A stretch of DNA of 64,000 nucleotides from Erythrobacter sp. 3-20A1M (lineage in GTDB: Bacteria; Pseudomonadota; Alphaproteobacteria; Sphingomonadales; Sphingomonadaceae), in NCBI RefSeq assembly GCF_018636735.1, contig NZ_CP045200.1, positions 1,240,001-1,304,000 of the forward strand, in the 5' to 3' direction. Under the pieces are notes generated by a model. It worked only from the letters and a program-made list of their open reading frames with translations. It was not told the origin of the DNA and did not search any database. Of the stretch, positions 8,994-19,557 are shown piece after piece. Every line of letters begins with the position of its first letter. Within the stretch, counting starts at the first letter, position 1. The position numbers and the translations under genes are program-made.

Positions 8994-9668
8994 ATGAACC
9001 CGCTGACATCCCTGATTGCGGCCAGCATCGCCTTCGTGGGCAGCCACTTTGCGATGTCGCATCCGCTGCGCCCTGCTCTGGTCGAACGCTTGGGCCGCTT
9101 CGGGTTCATGGCGCTCTACACCCTTGTCAGTTTCCTGACACTGGGCTGGATGATCGCGGCATTCGTGGCCACCCCCGCGGGCGACCTTCCTTCCACCGGT
9201 CTGGCTGGCTGGATCGTCGCCACACTGCTGACGCTGCCCGCCGCAATCCTGCTTGGCGGATCGTTCGCGGGCAATCCCGCCTTTCCGCAGCCGGGCGCGG
9301 ACCGGCTCGCGACGGGGAAGACACCGCGCGGTGTGTTCCGGGTCACGCGCCATCCGATGATGTGGGGCGTTGCGCTATGGGCCGTGGCGCACATCGTCCT
9401 GTGGTGGGACTGGCGCAGCGTCATCTTCGCCGCGGCGCTGCTGATCCTCGCGCTGGTCGGCAGCCATCTGCAGGATTGCAAGAAGCGCGCCCTGATGGGC
9501 GATGCATGGGCGAAGTGGGAGGCGCGCACAAGCTACTGGCCGCGCTGGGGCGCGCTGTTCCGCGTGGGGATCGTCTGGTGGCTGGTCGGCCTCGCCCTGT
9601 GGCTGGCGTTCACCTACGCCCACATTCACGCCGGCGGCATCCCGGCCGGGATATGGCGCTGGGTCTGA
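8994..9668 (+). CDS. NnrU family membrane protein
   Basis: A 224-residue integral membrane protein with about six helices. The conserved central segment RVTRHPMMWGVALWAVAHI and the later KKRALMGDAWAKWE match the NnrU family, related in fold to isoprenylcysteine methyltransferases and linked to nitric-oxide metabolism in denitrifiers. In non-denitrifying sphingomonads its job is unclear. AAGGAG at 8981-8986 fixes the ATG start. Confidence 0.85.
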   Translation: MNPLTSLIAASIAFVGSHFAMSHPLRPALVERLGRFGFMALYTLVSFLTLGWMIAAFVATPAGDLPSTGLAGWIVATLLTLPAAILLGGSFAGNPAFPQPGADRLATGKTPRGVFRVTRHPMMWGVALWAVAHIVLWWDWRSVIFAAALLILALVGSHLQDCKKRALMGDAWAKWEARTSYWPRWGALFRVGIVWWLVGLALWLAFTYAHIHAGGIPAGIWRWV

Positions 9669-9669
9669 C

Positions 9670-10905
9670 CTAGCCGCCAGACGCGCATGGTGGAGGGACA
9701 ACCTCTTCGCGCGGGGTGCCGTTCACGGTCATGAGTCTCTGCGTCGGGAACGCGATCCGCACGCCGCCATCGCGGAGGGGGAAGCTCTCGATCGAGCCGC
9801 GCAGGCCCGCCATCGGTCCGCCGCACACATGCGCGCCCAGCTGCGCCAATCCGATCGCCAGCCCTTCGCCCATGCTGCCTGTCCATCGGCCCACCCGGAC
9901 GGTGACGGCGCCGGCGTGGTAGCGACCGCGCGGCATGACCAGTTCCAGCCATTGATGCGCGATGCCCGTTTCCCGCTCTTCGGCTGGGTCCGCATGGCGT
10001 TGATACGGTGTCGCCTCCTTCGCGAACCAGCCCATGATGGCGCGCGCGACGACCGTGTTGCCGCCGCTCGGCGTGTCGGTCAGGTCGATGACGACCGGAG
10101 CGGCGGGATCGATCCGCGCCATCGCCGCGTCGAATGCCGCGATAGCATCGCCGTCCCCAAGGGAATTGGCGAACCGGATCGTCGCCGCGCCGGGCGCAGA
10201 CGAGACGGTGATCGGACCGGTGGCGTCTTCGGCGCCCGTTGCCGCCTGATAGAGATTGGCGAGTGCGTAGTCGCGTGGCGGCTTACCCGGTAGCTGCAGG
10301 GTCAGCCGCCTGGGGCGATCGCGCCGTCCGGTTGCCAGGACCCGCGCGGCAAAGGCGTCCCGGACCGGTGAGCCGGTGGTGCCGAGGTCGGCCCAGAAGG
10401 CGCTTACGGCCTGTTGGATTGCGACCCCGTCCACTGCGAGCAGCCGCGCTCCGGGCGTGATGCCCGCTCGCGCCGCCGGGCTGCCCTCGCGAACCGCAGT
10501 GACGACGAAGGCATCGCCTTGTTTCTCCAGCCAGAGGTCCGAGTAGCTCGGGACCAGGCCCCAGCTGTCGGCGAGGTTGGAGCCGGTGCTGGCGTGATGA
10601 TCGGCGAGGAGGAACAGTGCCCGCTCGGCGAACCGCAACAGCGAGCGGGCGTCGTGCACCGAGTCCGCTTCCGCGGCGAGAACGGGTGTGAGCGCGAAAA
10701 GGCCATGCGGCAGGGTTTCGCGATAGGCGTAGCGCGCATCGATCAGCGGCGCGAGTTCGCGCGCGGCAGCGCGATAGTCCACGGTCGTTTCGGCGCGATC
10801 GGCTGCTCTGGCAGAGGGGGCGGTCCCGGGCACGGGAAGAGCGCCGAGCGCGAGCGCCGCCAGCGCGATGGCGACCGCATGGGTCTTCGACGGTAGCGTC
10901 ACCAT
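9670..10905 (-). CDS. S41-like PDZ peptidase, secreted
   Basis: A 411-residue protein with a signal peptide (ALALGALPVPGTAPSARA). A PDZ-like segment lies around residues 125-160 (VREGSPAARAGITPGARLLAVDG), followed by a tail-specific protease-like domain with VVIDLTDTPSGGNT and, where the catalytic serine is expected, GRWTGSMGEGLAIG. This resembles C-terminal processing proteases (S41), but the usual lysine four residues after the serine motif is not obvious, so activity is uncertain. Its stop lies one base beyond the convergent NnrU gene. Confidence 0.75.
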   Translation of the reverse strand: MVTLPSKTHAVAIALAALALGALPVPGTAPSARAADRAETTVDYRAAARELAPLIDARYAYRETLPHGLFALTPVLAAEADSVHDARSLLRFAERALFLLADHHASTGSNLADSWGLVPSYSDLWLEKQGDAFVVTAVREGSPAARAGITPGARLLAVDGVAIQQAVSAFWADLGTTGSPVRDAFAARVLATGRRDRPRRLTLQLPGKPPRDYALANLYQAATGAEDATGPITVSSAPGAATIRFANSLGDGDAIAAFDAAMARIDPAAPVVIDLTDTPSGGNTVVARAIMGWFAKEATPYQRHADPAEERETGIAHQWLELVMPRGRYHAGAVTVRVGRWTGSMGEGLAIGLAQLGAHVCGGPMAGLRGSIESFPLRDGGVRIAFPTQRLMTVNGTPREEVVPPPCASGG

Positions 10906-10964
10906 GCCAAACCTTTCGGAAAGCGCGGACGAACGGCATCGAAAGCCGCCGCGATGGGTCGATT

Positions 10965-12887
10965 TCAGGCCCGCGCTTCCTCCACCCCTGCGCTGTTGTG
11001 GCGCAGCGCCTTCAGCACCGTCTCGACAATGTCGGGCGCGTTGAGCCCGGCCTCGTCGTACTGCTTCTCGGGCGCGTCCTGGTCCTGGAAGATATCAGGC
11101 AGTCGCATTGTGCGGATCTTGAGGCCGGCATCCAGCAGCCCAGCGTCGCTGGCGTAGGTCAGGACATGCGCGCCAAGGCCGCCGATCGCGGCTTCCTCGA
11201 TCGTCACCACGACCTCGTGGCTGCGCATGATCTTCTCGATCAGCGCGGTATCGAGCGGCTTGGCGAAACGCATGTCGGCGATGGTGGTCGACAGCCCCTT
11301 CGCCTCCAGCTGATCGGCCGCCTTGTGCGCTTCCGCCAGCCGCGTGCCGAGCGACAGGATCGCGACCTTCGTCCCCTCGCGCACGATCCGGCCCTTCCCG
11401 ATCTCCAGCAGTTCGGGCGTTTCGGGCATCGCCACCCCGGTGCCGCTGCCGCGCGGATAGCGCAGCGCGATCGGGCCGCTGTCGTGCTCCGCCGCGGTGT
11501 AGGTCATATGGACCAGCTCCGCCTCGTCCGCCGCCGCCATCACCACGAAATTGGGCAGGGTGGCCAGATAGGTCACATCGAAGCTGCCCGCATGGGTCGC
11601 GCCGTCCGCCCCGACCAGCCCGGCGCGGTCGATCGCGAAGCGCACCGGCAGGTTCTGGATCGCGACGTCGTGCACGACCTGGTCGTAGGCGCGCTGGAGG
11701 AAGGTCGAATAGATTGCAGCGAAGGGCCGCATTCCCTGCGCCGCGAGCCCGGCGGCGAAGGTCACCCCGTGCTGCTCCGCGATGCCGACGTCGAAGGCGC
11801 GGGTGGGATGCGCCTGCGCGAACTTGTCCACCCCGGTGCCGCTGGGCATGGCGGCGGTGATCGCGCAGATACGGTCGTCCGTCTCGGCGAGTTTCGCCAG
11901 CGTTTCGCCGAACACATTCTGGTAGTTCGGCGGTCCACCCTTCGACTTCTTCTGCTCGCCGGTGACGACGTCGAACTTGGCGACGCCGTGATATTTATCA
12001 GCGCTGTTTTCCGCCGGGGCGTAGCCCTTCCCCTTCTTGGTCACGACATGAACCAGAATCGGACCCTGGCCACTGTCGCGGACATTCTCCAGCACCGGGA
12101 TCAGGTGATCGAGATTGTGTCCGTCGATCGGGCCGACGTAATAGAAGCCCAGCTCTTCGAACAAGGTGCCTCCGGTCGCCATGCCGCGAGCATATTCCTC
12201 GGCCTTCTCCAGCCCCTGATGAACCTTTCGGCTGAACTTGCGCGCAACCTTGCTGGCAAGGGTGCGCAGGCCGAGATACTCGCTGGAGGAGACCATACGG
12301 GCGAGATAGGCGGAGAGGCCGCCCACCGGCGGGGCGATCGACATGTCGTTGTCGTTCAGGATCACGATCAGGCGATTGCCTGCCGCTTCCGCGTTGTTCA
12401 TCGCCTCGTAGGCCATGCCTGCGCTCATCGCGCCGTCGCCGATCACCGCGATCCCCCGGCCAGGGCGGTCGTTCAGCTTGTTGGCGATGGCGAAGCCTAG
12501 CGCGGCCGAGATCGAGGTGCTGGAATGCGCCGCGCCGAACGGATCGTATTCGCTTTCGGTCCGCTTGGTGAAGCCCGACAACCCGCCGCCCTGGCGCAGC
12601 GTGCGGATGCGGTCGCGCCGCCCGGTCAGGATCTTGTGCGGGTAGGCCTGATGGCCCACGTCCCAGATCAGCTTGTCCTCCGGCGTGTCGAAGACATAAT
12701 GGAGCGCGACGCTCAGCTCGACCACGCCAAGCCCGGAGCCGAGGTGGCCGCCGGTGCTGCCGACGGCGGAAATCATTTCTTCGCGCAGTTCGTCGGAAAG
12801 CTGCCGCAACTGGCTCGCCTCGAGCTTGCGCAAATCCTTGGGAGTGTCGACGGTATCGAGCAGCGGGGTATCGGGTCTGGAACTCAT
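10965..12887 (-). CDS. dxs: 1-deoxy-D-xylulose-5-phosphate synthase
   Basis: First enzyme of the MEP isoprenoid pathway: joins pyruvate and glyceraldehyde-3-phosphate using thiamine diphosphate. The 640-residue length is standard. Motifs: [15 protein letters not shown], the thiamine-binding [17 protein letters not shown], and [15 protein letters not shown] with the catalytic glutamate. It feeds quinone and carotenoid synthesis in this group. A 16-bp perfect palindrome lies about 50 bases upstream (12939-12954). Confidence 0.97.
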   Translation of the reverse strand: MSSRPDTPLLDTVDTPKDLRKLEASQLRQLSDELREEMISAVGSTGGHLGSGLGVVELSVALHYVFDTPEDKLIWDVGHQAYPHKILTGRRDRIRTLRQGGGLSGFTKRTESEYDPFGAAHSSTSISAALGFAIANKLNDRPGRGIAVIGDGAMSAGMAYEAMNNAEAAGNRLIVILNDNDMSIAPPVGGLSAYLARMVSSSEYLGLRTLASKVARKFSRKVHQGLEKAEEYARGMATGGTLFEELGFYYVGPIDGHNLDHLIPVLENVRDSGQGPILVHVVTKKGKGYAPAENSADKYHGVAKFDVVTGEQKKSKGGPPNYQNVFGETLAKLAETDDRICAITAAMPSGTGVDKFAQAHPTRAFDVGIAEQHGVTFAAGLAAQGMRPFAAIYSTFLQRAYDQVVHDVAIQNLPVRFAIDRAGLVGADGATHAGSFDVTYLATLPNFVVMAAADEAELVHMTYTAAEHDSGPIALRYPRGSGTGVAMPETPELLEIGKGRIVREGTKVAILSLGTRLAEAHKAADQLEAKGLSTTIADMRFAKPLDTALIEKIMRSHEVVVTIEEAAIGGLGAHVLTYASDAGLLDAGLKIRTMRLPDIFQDQDAPEKQYDEAGLNAPDIVETVLKALRHNSAGVEEARA

Positions 12888-12938
12888 AACCCGCAGGCTT
12901 ACACCGCGATTTGCAGGCTGTCGATTCGCGAGAGGGGG

Positions 12939-12954
12939 AGCAATATATTGCTCA
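12939..12954. promoter_or_regulatory. 16-bp perfect palindrome upstream of dxs
   Basis: GAGCAATATATTGCTC is perfectly self-complementary and AT-rich at its centre, in a 78-base gap between the dxs start and the end of the Zur-like gene. It may be an operator; it could also act as a hairpin at the end of the upstream transcript, but no T-run follows. No known regulator was matched. Confidence 0.4.
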
Positions 12955-12965
12955 GACGCGCAAAC

Positions 12966-13427
12966 TCAGGCGCAGGCGCTGCAGAGCCCGCGCAGCTCGA
13001 CGACCGGACGGACATCGCTGAACCCGTGGTCCCGCCCCGCCTGGCGAAGCGATTTCGTCAGACGGTCGTCGTCGAAATGGGTCGCCGCGCCGCAATCGTC
13101 GCAGATCAGGAACACGCAATCGTGGCGGCACCCCGGATGTGTGTTCACCAGGAACGCGTTCGCGCTCTCGATCCGGTTAGCGAGATTGTTGCGAACGAAG
13201 ATATCGAGGATGCGATAAACACTGTTTGGCGCGACCCGGCTACCGCGGCGCGCGCTCAGATTGTCGGCAATGTCGTAAGCGCTGGCGGGGCGATCGTGCC
13301 GGGCCAGTTCCTCGAACACCTCGCTGCGCATGCCCGTCCACCGCTCGCCATGATCCTCGAGCGTCCTTTGCGCCGCCGCGATCAGATCGGCGCCTTCGTG
13401 TTCGTGGTGTTTGTGTGCGCTAGCCAT
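12966..13427 (-). CDS. Fur-family regulator, Zur-like
   Basis: A 153-residue metal-responsive repressor. The winged helix (residues about 30-90: RWTGMRSEVFEELARHDRP, then VAPNSVYRILDIFVRNNLA) precedes a dimerisation domain with CRHDCVFLICDDCGAATHFD and a terminal CSAC. Two CxxC-like pairs bind structural zinc. The histidine-rich N-terminus (HKHHEHEG) and absence of a typical Fur iron site favour Zur. The ATG at 13427 starts the conserved part; an upstream start would overlap msrA. Confidence 0.8.
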   Translation of the reverse strand: MASAHKHHEHEGADLIAAAQRTLEDHGERWTGMRSEVFEELARHDRPASAYDIADNLSARRGSRVAPNSVYRILDIFVRNNLANRIESANAFLVNTHPGCRHDCVFLICDDCGAATHFDDDRLTKSLRQAGRDHGFSDVRPVVELRGLCSACA

Positions 13428-13468
13428 GGGGATGGATATAAGCCTTTGCGCGGGTCCGCGCCACCGGC

Positions 13469-14155
13469 TCAATTGCGCTGGAAACTGCGGGAGTAGAACT
13501 GCGGGTAGTATTTCGACAGCGCGGCGACCTTGGGCGCATCCCAGCGCCGGATATAGGGATGATTCGGGTTCTTCGCGGCGAAATCCTGATGATGCGCGTC
13601 GGCGGGATAAAAGGCCTGACCGCGTTCGATCGTCGCCACGATGGGACGACCCCAGCTATTGCCAGCCTTCATCTGAGCCAGATACGCCTTCGCCACCCGG
13701 TTCTGCTCCGCGCTGAGGGGCACGATCGCGGTGCGGTATTGCGTGCCGACATCCGGACCCTGCCGGTTCTTCTGCGTCGGATCGGCACCCACCGAAAAGA
13801 AGATGCGCATCAGCTGATCGTAGCGCACGACCTTGGGGTCATAGGTGATCTTGACGGCTTCCGCATGCCCAGTCCGCCCGGTGGAAACCGTGGCGTAGTT
13901 GGCGGTCTTCTCGGTCCCGCCATGATAGCCGCTAACGGCGCTTTTCACGCCCTTCACATGGCTGAATACGGCCTCGATGCCCCAGAAGCAACCACCGGCG
14001 AAGATAGCGGTCTTGAGCCCGCCGCTCTCGTGCGCCTCCGCCTTTGCGGCAGGCGCGCGCACGAATTCTTCCGCGGCGAAGGCGGGCTGTTGGCACGCAG
14101 CCACCGCCAGACCCAGCCCACCAGCGAGCGCGAGAAGCGAACGGCGTGCTTTCAT
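13469..14155 (-). CDS. msrA: peptide-methionine (S)-S-oxide reductase, exported
   Basis: MsrA reduces methionine-S-sulfoxide. The active-site motif GGCFWGIEAVF, then AVSGYHGGTEKTANY and the acidic/aromatic YHQDF-like region (DAHHQDFAAKNPNHPYIRRW), are present. A signal peptide (SLLALAGGLGLAVAACQQPAFA) with a possible lipobox indicates export, like the msrB in this window, so the two may repair envelope proteins. The start codon overlaps the stop of a 49-residue upstream peptide in an ATGA. Confidence 0.93.
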   Translation of the reverse strand: MKARRSLLALAGGLGLAVAACQQPAFAAEEFVRAPAAKAEAHESGGLKTAIFAGGCFWGIEAVFSHVKGVKSAVSGYHGGTEKTANYATVSTGRTGHAEAVKITYDPKVVRYDQLMRIFFSVGADPTQKNRQGPDVGTQYRTAIVPLSAEQNRVAKAYLAQMKAGNSWGRPIVATIERGQAFYPADAHHQDFAAKNPNHPYIRRWDAPKVAALSKYYPQFYSRSFQRN

Positions 14156-14301
14156 CGTACGATCGCCTGAGCCACCGGCGCGATAGCGGCGGGCGTCGCG
14201 ACCGCGAGCGCATCGGGGCCCGCGCTGATGCCGACCATCGCGGTGCCGATCAGGAAACCGATGGCGAGCGAGCGAAAGAGATCCGATTTGATGAATTTCA
14301 T
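14152..14301 (-). CDS. 49-residue hydrophobic peptide coupled to msrA
   Basis: A short reading frame encoding a basic start (MKFIKSDLFRS), a hydrophobic stretch (LAIGFLIGTAMVGISAG) and an Ala/Pro-rich end. AAGGA lies nine bases before its ATG, and its TGA overlaps the msrA ATG, so it is well placed for translation and coupling. It looks like a single membrane segment or an uncleaved signal. No family recognised. It may be a real small protein or a regulatory leader controlling msrA translation. Confidence 0.6.
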   Translation of the reverse strand: MKFIKSDLFRSLAIGFLIGTAMVGISAGPDALAVATPAAIAPVAQAIVR

Positions 14302-14398
14302 GATATCACGTCCTTGCTTGCAACCTATCTGTGCATGCGCGAGCGTTTCTCAAGGCTGAATAGGTATCCGGGCGCGCCGAAATGTTGGCCTGATGCGG

Positions 14399-16000
14399 TC
14401 AGTGCCGGAAGTGGCGCATCCCGGTAAAGACCATCGCCAGTCCGGCCTCGTCCGCCGCCGCGATCACTTCATCGTCGCGGATCGAGCCACCGGGCTGGAT
14501 CACGGCGGTGGCACCGGCCTCCGCCGCCGCCAGCAGACCGTCGGCGAAGGGGAAGAAGGCGTCGGAGGCAACCGCGCTGCCGACCGTGCGCGGCCTATCC
14601 CAGCCGTATTTCTCCGCTGCCTCGGCCGCCTTCATCGCGGCGATCCGGCTCGAATCGCGGCGGTTCATCTGCCCCGCGCCGATCCCGGCGGTGGCACCGT
14701 CTTTCGCATAGACGATGGCATTGGATTTGACGTGTCGCGCGACCGTCCAGGCAAACAGGCAATCCTTCATCTCCTGCTCGCTCGGCTCGCGCTTCGTCAC
14801 CGTTTTCAGCGCCGCCACGTCGATCGCGGCATTGTCGCGGTCCTGCACCAGGATGCCGCCGGCGATGATCGCCAGCGTCTGCCCCGGGCGGCGCGGGTCG
14901 GGCAGGTCGCCGGTGACAAGCAGGCGCAAGTTCTTCTTCTTCGCGAAGGCAGCGCGCGCCGCCTCGTCCGCCGCGGGAGCCACGACGACCTCGGTAAAGA
15001 TCTCGCAGATGGCCTCCGCCGTCGGGCCGTCGAGCGGAACGTTGGTCGCGACGATGCCGCCGAAGGCCGAGACGCTGTCGCAGGAGAGGGCATCGTGCCA
15101 CGCATCCAGCAACGTGCCGCGCTGCGCCACGCCGCACGGATTGGCGTGCTTCACGATCACCACCGCCGGATCCTGCCCACGGAATTCCGCCGCCAGCTCC
15201 AGCGCGGCATTGGCATCGTTGTAATTGTTGTAGCTGAGCGCCTTGCCCTGAACCTGTTCCGCCTGCGGCAATCCGCGCACATGGGGGCCGCCGGGCAGGT
15301 AGAGCGCCGCGTCCTGATGCGGGTTCTCGCCATAACGCAGCGAACCCGAAAGCACGCGCGTCATGCTGACCTGCCGGGGGAATTTTTCGCCCTGATCGGC
15401 AAAGGCGAACCATTGCGAGATCATCGAATCGTAGGCGGCGGTGGCTGAGAACGCCTTGGCCGCCATCTCGCGGCGGAAGGACAGGGAGGTGGCGCCATCG
15501 CCCTCGCCCAATTCCGCGATCAGCGTGTCGTAATCGGCAGGATCGGTTACGATAGTGACGAATTGGTGATTTTTCGCTGCCGAGCGAACCATGCTGGGCC
15601 CGCCGATATCGATGTTCTCGATGATCTCGGGCCGCTCCGCTCCCTTCGCGACCGTCTGGGCGAAGGGATAGAGATTGACGACGACGAGATCGATCGGCCC
15701 GATCGCGTGCTCTTCCATCGCCGCCGCATGCGCCGGGTCGTCGCGCACCGCGAGCAGCCCGCCATGCACCATCGGGTGCAGTGTCTTGACCCGGCCATCC
15801 ATCATTTCGGGAAAGCCCGTCAGATCGGAAACGTCGCGCACGTTCAGGCCCGCATCGCGCAGCGTCTTCGCCGTGCCGCCGGTGGAAACGAGTTCGACGC
15901 CGCGTTCCGCCAGTGCGCGGCCCAGCTCGACGAGGCCGCTCTTGTCGGACACGGACAGCAGCGCCCGCGTGATCTTCGGTTCGGCCATGGCCGTATTCAT
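14399..16000 (-). CDS. purH: bifunctional AICAR transformylase/IMP cyclohydrolase
   Basis: Catalyses the last two steps of IMP synthesis. The 533-residue protein begins with the cyclohydrolase domain ([32 protein letters not shown]) and continues to the transformylase domain ([28 protein letters not shown]). It ends TGMRHFRH, typical of PurH. The ATG at 16000 overlaps the stop of the upstream heparinase-like gene as ATGA and is therefore preferred; an ATG at 15988 gives 529 residues, nearer the family mean. Confidence 0.96.
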   Translation of the reverse strand: MNTAMAEPKITRALLSVSDKSGLVELGRALAERGVELVSTGGTAKTLRDAGLNVRDVSDLTGFPEMMDGRVKTLHPMVHGGLLAVRDDPAHAAAMEEHAIGPIDLVVVNLYPFAQTVAKGAERPEIIENIDIGGPSMVRSAAKNHQFVTIVTDPADYDTLIAELGEGDGATSLSFRREMAAKAFSATAAYDSMISQWFAFADQGEKFPRQVSMTRVLSGSLRYGENPHQDAALYLPGGPHVRGLPQAEQVQGKALSYNNYNDANAALELAAEFRGQDPAVVIVKHANPCGVAQRGTLLDAWHDALSCDSVSAFGGIVATNVPLDGPTAEAICEIFTEVVVAPAADEAARAAFAKKKNLRLLVTGDLPDPRRPGQTLAIIAGGILVQDRDNAAIDVAALKTVTKREPSEQEMKDCLFAWTVARHVKSNAIVYAKDGATAGIGAGQMNRRDSSRIAAMKAAEAAEKYGWDRPRTVGSAVASDAFFPFADGLLAAAEAGATAVIQPGGSIRDDEVIAAADEAGLAMVFTGMRHFRH

Positions 16001-17829
16001 CCCATCTGTTTGAGCAGCCAGGAGAAACTTCCCCCGCTGCGTGAGGTCATTCCCTGAATGACGAGCTGCTGGATCGGTTGCGGGCGTCCTTGCCCGTCGA
16101 CCCAGATACTTTCGTCGATGGCGAGTTCGCCATCGCATTCGTGGCCCAGCCGGAACTGCCAGTGCTGACCGCCGGGCAACAGCATCGTCGCCCCCCGGCC
16201 ATCCTCACCCAGGCGCAGTTCGACCCCGCGTCCGCAGTGGAAGCGGATGGCGAAGGCGATCTTGCCGCGCTTCCCGCGCTTGCCCTGCGGCGTCAGGATA
16301 TCTTCGCCCAGCAGCTCGGTTCCGTCGTCCCGCAGCACCAGGATACGCCGGTGGAGCAAGCCGTAGCGCGAGGCGTAACCGTCATGGGTCGCGTCCAGCC
16401 GCGTCGCGGTCCCGCGCCCGGTCTCGATCTGGCGGCGGTCGATCTCGACCTCCTTCACGCCCATCCCGATCTGCCCCTTGAGCAGGACGGCGGTGGAATT
16501 CGATTCGTCCAGCACCAGCGTCGAGTGGGCGGCCGTTCCGCGCAGCCCCTGTTCGATCCGCACCGGCACCTGCCCACCGGCCGTTGCTGCGCCGCCGCAA
16601 TTGACGATCAGCCGCTCCCCGCGTGACGAGAACTCGAACGCGAGGGTAGAGGCGCAGCCGGCGCGGGCATGGCGCGGCAGCGGCGGCGGCGCGGCGTCGA
16701 AATGGAGCACGGCGGCGCGAGTGGCGACGCGTTGGTAACCCCAGTGCCGCACGTCCTTCAGCGGCCGGGTCCGCACCCCGCTCGCGGCGACCAGCGCGGC
16801 GACGCGTTCGGTCGGCACCGCATTGGCTCCCTGCCAGCTGCCCAGCCCGCCTTCCCCGTGCAACAGCGAAAGCAGCGGCGGCACCAGCAGTGCCTTCATC
16901 GCGGTCAGCGCCTGCGGCGGATCGCGATCGAGGGCGGCATAGCATGCGACCAGATCCACCAGCAGCGCGATCGCCTCCATCTGGGCGATCGGGCTGCGCG
17001 ACAGCACGCCGCCATCCTCTGCGGTCAGCTCGCCCAGCGCGCGGGCGAGCCCGCTTTCGCCGAATATCCGCCGCGGCTTGCCACCAGGCAGCAATAGCCC
17101 CGCGGCGACGATGCCGACCCAGCCCGCGACCTCTCCGAGCCGGTCCTGCGCCTGGCCGACATGGCGGTCGAGCCAGCGCGCGCCGTCCTCGATCGCGGTC
17201 AGGGTGCGACCGCGCAACGGCTCGCTTCCCATGATGAGTGGGGCATGGACCAGCCACGCCAGCAGGCGGTGGCCGACCAGTTCGACTTCCCACGCGCGCC
17301 CCTTGCCCGGGCGCGGATTGGCATCGAGCCATGCGGCGTGGATTCGGTTGGCGACCGGCGCGGCCTGATCGCGAGTGGTGCAGCCCGCGAGGTCGCGCAG
17401 CCAGGCATAACCGTGCACGACCCGCTCGAACGGCGCGGTAAGGCGGGTGTTGGAGGCGAAGTCCATCTGCCCGATCGGGGCCTTCACCCCGTGGACGAGG
17501 AAGTGCCCGGCGCGCAGGGCCACGCCCGCTGCACGATCGCCCGACAGCGGGCTGTCGACCGTGGCGAGAATGCGCATGCTCTCCGTCCGGCCCATCGGCA
17601 GGGTCAGCGCGCTGGCGGGCACGCCGAGCCGGTAGGCGAACTGGATCAGCCGCTCCACCGCACCCAGCGCAGGCGGGGCGAGATCGGTCGCGACCAGCGC
17701 CCGCGAAGGCTCCAGCACCCGCTCGGCCAGCAGATGGGTGGTGGGCGCAGGATCGTCGCCGAGCGGCAGGGCCGACTGTTCCTCGCGAGGGCGATCCCGC
17801 GACACGTCCGCCTGGCGCGGAGCGGTCAT
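15997..17829 (-). CDS. heparinase II/III family protein
   Basis: A 610-residue protein. The N-terminal half is an alpha-helical toroid (residues 120-330: [60 protein letters not shown]), the C-terminal half a beta-sandwich ([29 protein letters not shown]). This is the heparinase II/III polysaccharide-lyase-like architecture. No secretion signal is evident, unusual for a lyase. It lies between rpe and purH and is coupled to purH by ATGA. Its substrate in sphingomonads is unknown. Confidence 0.85.
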   Translation of the reverse strand: MTAPRQADVSRDRPREEQSALPLGDDPAPTTHLLAERVLEPSRALVATDLAPPALGAVERLIQFAYRLGVPASALTLPMGRTESMRILATVDSPLSGDRAAGVALRAGHFLVHGVKAPIGQMDFASNTRLTAPFERVVHGYAWLRDLAGCTTRDQAAPVANRIHAAWLDANPRPGKGRAWEVELVGHRLLAWLVHAPLIMGSEPLRGRTLTAIEDGARWLDRHVGQAQDRLGEVAGWVGIVAAGLLLPGGKPRRIFGESGLARALGELTAEDGGVLSRSPIAQMEAIALLVDLVACYAALDRDPPQALTAMKALLVPPLLSLLHGEGGLGSWQGANAVPTERVAALVAASGVRTRPLKDVRHWGYQRVATRAAVLHFDAAPPPLPRHARAGCASTLAFEFSSRGERLIVNCGGAATAGGQVPVRIEQGLRGTAAHSTLVLDESNSTAVLLKGQIGMGVKEVEIDRRQIETGRGTATRLDATHDGYASRYGLLHRRILVLRDDGTELLGEDILTPQGKRGKRGKIAFAIRFHCGRGVELRLGEDGRGATMLLPGGQHWQFRLGHECDGELAIDESIWVDGQGRPQPIQQLVIQGMTSRSGGSFSWLLKQMG

Positions 17830-17846
17830 CGGATCGGCCACCTCGC

Positions 17847-18512
17847 TCAACCCGCATCCCCCCGCAGCGCCGCGATGTTCGCGGCGTAACGATCGGGCCC
17901 ACCGGCGAAAGCGGCGGAGCCAGCCACCAGCACGTCGGCCCCCGCATCGACGCACTGACGCGCGGTGTCGGCATTGACCCCGCCATCGACCTCAAGCCTG
18001 ACGTCGCGCCCTTCGCGCTCGATCATCTTGCGCACCGCTTCGATCTTCTTGAGCTGGCTGGCGATGAAGCTCTGGCCGCCGAAGCCGGGATTGACGCTCA
18101 TCACCAGCACGAGGTCGATCTCGCCGATCAAATAGTCCAGCATCTTGGCCGGGGTACCGGGATTGAGGGAAACGCCCGCCTTCTTGCCCAGCGCCTTGAT
18201 CGCCTGCACCGTGCGATGGACATGCGGGCCGGCCTCAGGATGGACGGTGATGACGTCCGCACCCGCCTCGGCAAAGGCTTCGAGATACGGATCGACGGGG
18301 GAGATCATCAGATGCACGTCGAACGGCTTGTCCGTGTGCGGGCGCAGCGCCTTCACCACGGCGGGGCCGATGGTGAGGTTGGGCACGTAATGCCCGTCCA
18401 TCACATCGATGTGAATCCAGTCGGCACCGGCTGCGTCGATCGCGCGCACTTCCTCTCCCAATGCCGCGAAGTCGGCGGACAGTATCGAGGGAGAGATCAG
18501 CGGTCGGGTCAT
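17847..18512 (-). CDS. rpe: ribulose-phosphate 3-epimerase
   Basis: Interconverts ribulose-5- and xylulose-5-phosphate in the pentose phosphate pathway. The 221-residue TIM barrel has [48 protein letters not shown] and [13 protein letters not shown], with the metal-binding histidines and aspartates in place. The ATG at 18512 is chosen over a GTG four codons upstream. Seventeen bases separate it from the heparinase-like gene, so rpe, that gene and purH probably form one operon. Confidence 0.96.
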   Translation of the reverse strand: MTRPLISPSILSADFAALGEEVRAIDAAGADWIHIDVMDGHYVPNLTIGPAVVKALRPHTDKPFDVHLMISPVDPYLEAFAEAGADVITVHPEAGPHVHRTVQAIKALGKKAGVSLNPGTPAKMLDYLIGEIDLVLVMSVNPGFGGQSFIASQLKKIEAVRKMIEREGRDVRLEVDGGVNADTARQCVDAGADVLVAGSAAFAGGPDRYAANIAALRGDAG

Positions 18513-18619
18513 ATACTCGCGCACCGGTGAAGCGGGATATGACCGAATGCCCTAGCGAGGCAATACGCACTCCGACAGTCGAGCCCCGCTCCTTTTCCAC
18601 ATCGCGGAACGGTGGGGGA

Positions 18620-18931
18620 TCACATCATGCGGGCGTGGAGGTCGAACAGGATCCAGAGCGTGCCGCCGACCATCATCACTATTATCAGGCTTGTGAAGAG
18701 TATGAGCTGGAGGTCGTGCCGGTGCGACCGGTCGAGGTCGATGTGCAAGAAGTACCTGAAATGCCACGCGATTTGCGCCAGCGCGAGCAGCGCCAGCCCG
18801 CCCAGCGTCCAGCCGCGCGGCAGGTTCAGCAACACCACCAGCGCAAAGCTGGCGGCGGTCAGCACCACCGCGCCCGCCAGCGCCAGCCAGCTGTCGCGCA
18901 GTTCGCGCCGTTCGTCGTCGCGTTCGCTCAT
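18620..18931 (-). CDS. cyoD: cytochrome bo quinol oxidase subunit IV
   Basis: A 103-residue membrane protein with three helices, beginning MSERDDERRELRD. The segment AQIAWHFRYFLHIDLDRS and the C-terminal helix VMMVGGTLWILFDLH match CyoD, which helps assemble subunit I. Its ATG overlaps the cyoC stop (ATGA). The last gene of the operon; no cyoE follows. Confidence 0.92.
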   Translation of the reverse strand: MSERDDERRELRDSWLALAGAVVLTAASFALVVLLNLPRGWTLGGLALLALAQIAWHFRYFLHIDLDRSHRHDLQLILFTSLIIVMMVGGTLWILFDLHARMM

Positions 18932-19557
18932 CCAACCGCCCCGAACAGGAAGACGAAGGTAAGAATCGCGATCCATACCACGTCGAGCAGGTGCCAGAAC
19001 AGCGCGAGCCGCATGATCCTGAGCCGCACGAGGTCCTCCAGCTCCGTGCGCCCCAGCTGGAACGCGAGCACCGCCATCCACACCAGCCCCGCCGAGACAT
19101 GCAGCGCGTGGGTGCCGAGCAGCGTGAAATGCGCCGACAGGAACCCGCTGCGCTGCGGCACCGCGCCCTGGCCAGCGAGCTTCGCGAAATCCCACGCTTC
19201 CATTCCGACGAAGGCGAGGCCGAGCACGGCGGTAACTGCCAGCCAGCGGCGCAGATGCGCGCGCCCCGGTCGATATTTGAGCGCCACGGTGGCGAGCGAC
19301 ATGGTGAAACTGGAAAGCAGCAGCAGCCCGGTCTCGATCGCGGCGCTGGGCAGATCGGCCACCTGCGCCGGCGTGGGTCCGCCCGCGATCCCGTGCACGC
19401 TCATCGCGGCATAGGTCGCCAGCAGCAGGGCGAAGATCACCAGGTCGCTCATCAGGAAGACCCAGAAGCCGAAGATCACCGGCTCCGCCGCGCGGTGTGC
19501 GCCGGGGTCGACATGACCGATATTGATACCGGGATGGAGGTTCTTGCCCGCGCTCAT
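18928..19557 (-). CDS. cyoC: cytochrome bo quinol oxidase subunit III
   Basis: A 209-residue membrane protein with five helices. FGFWVFLMSDLVIFALLLATYA, SSFTMSLATVALK and LGTHALHVSAGLVWM are typical of haem-copper oxidase subunit III of the CyoC type. It has no haem or copper and stabilises the complex. Start at 19557 overlaps the cyoB stop as ATGA. Confidence 0.94.
   Translation of the reverse strand: MSAGKNLHPGINIGHVDPGAHRAAEPVIFGFWVFLMSDLVIFALLLATYAAMSVHGIAGGPTPAQVADLPSAAIETGLLLLSSFTMSLATVALKYRPGRAHLRRWLAVTAVLGLAFVGMEAWDFAKLAGQGAVPQRSGFLSAHFTLLGTHALHVSAGLVWMAVLAFQLGRTELEDLVRLRIMRLALFWHLLDVVWIAILTFVFLFGAVG

Noticed and set aside
10283-10939. 218-residue antisense-frame protein over the S41-like gene
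   Set aside because: Same strand but shifted frame, very Arg-rich and without domains; a shadow of the real gene.
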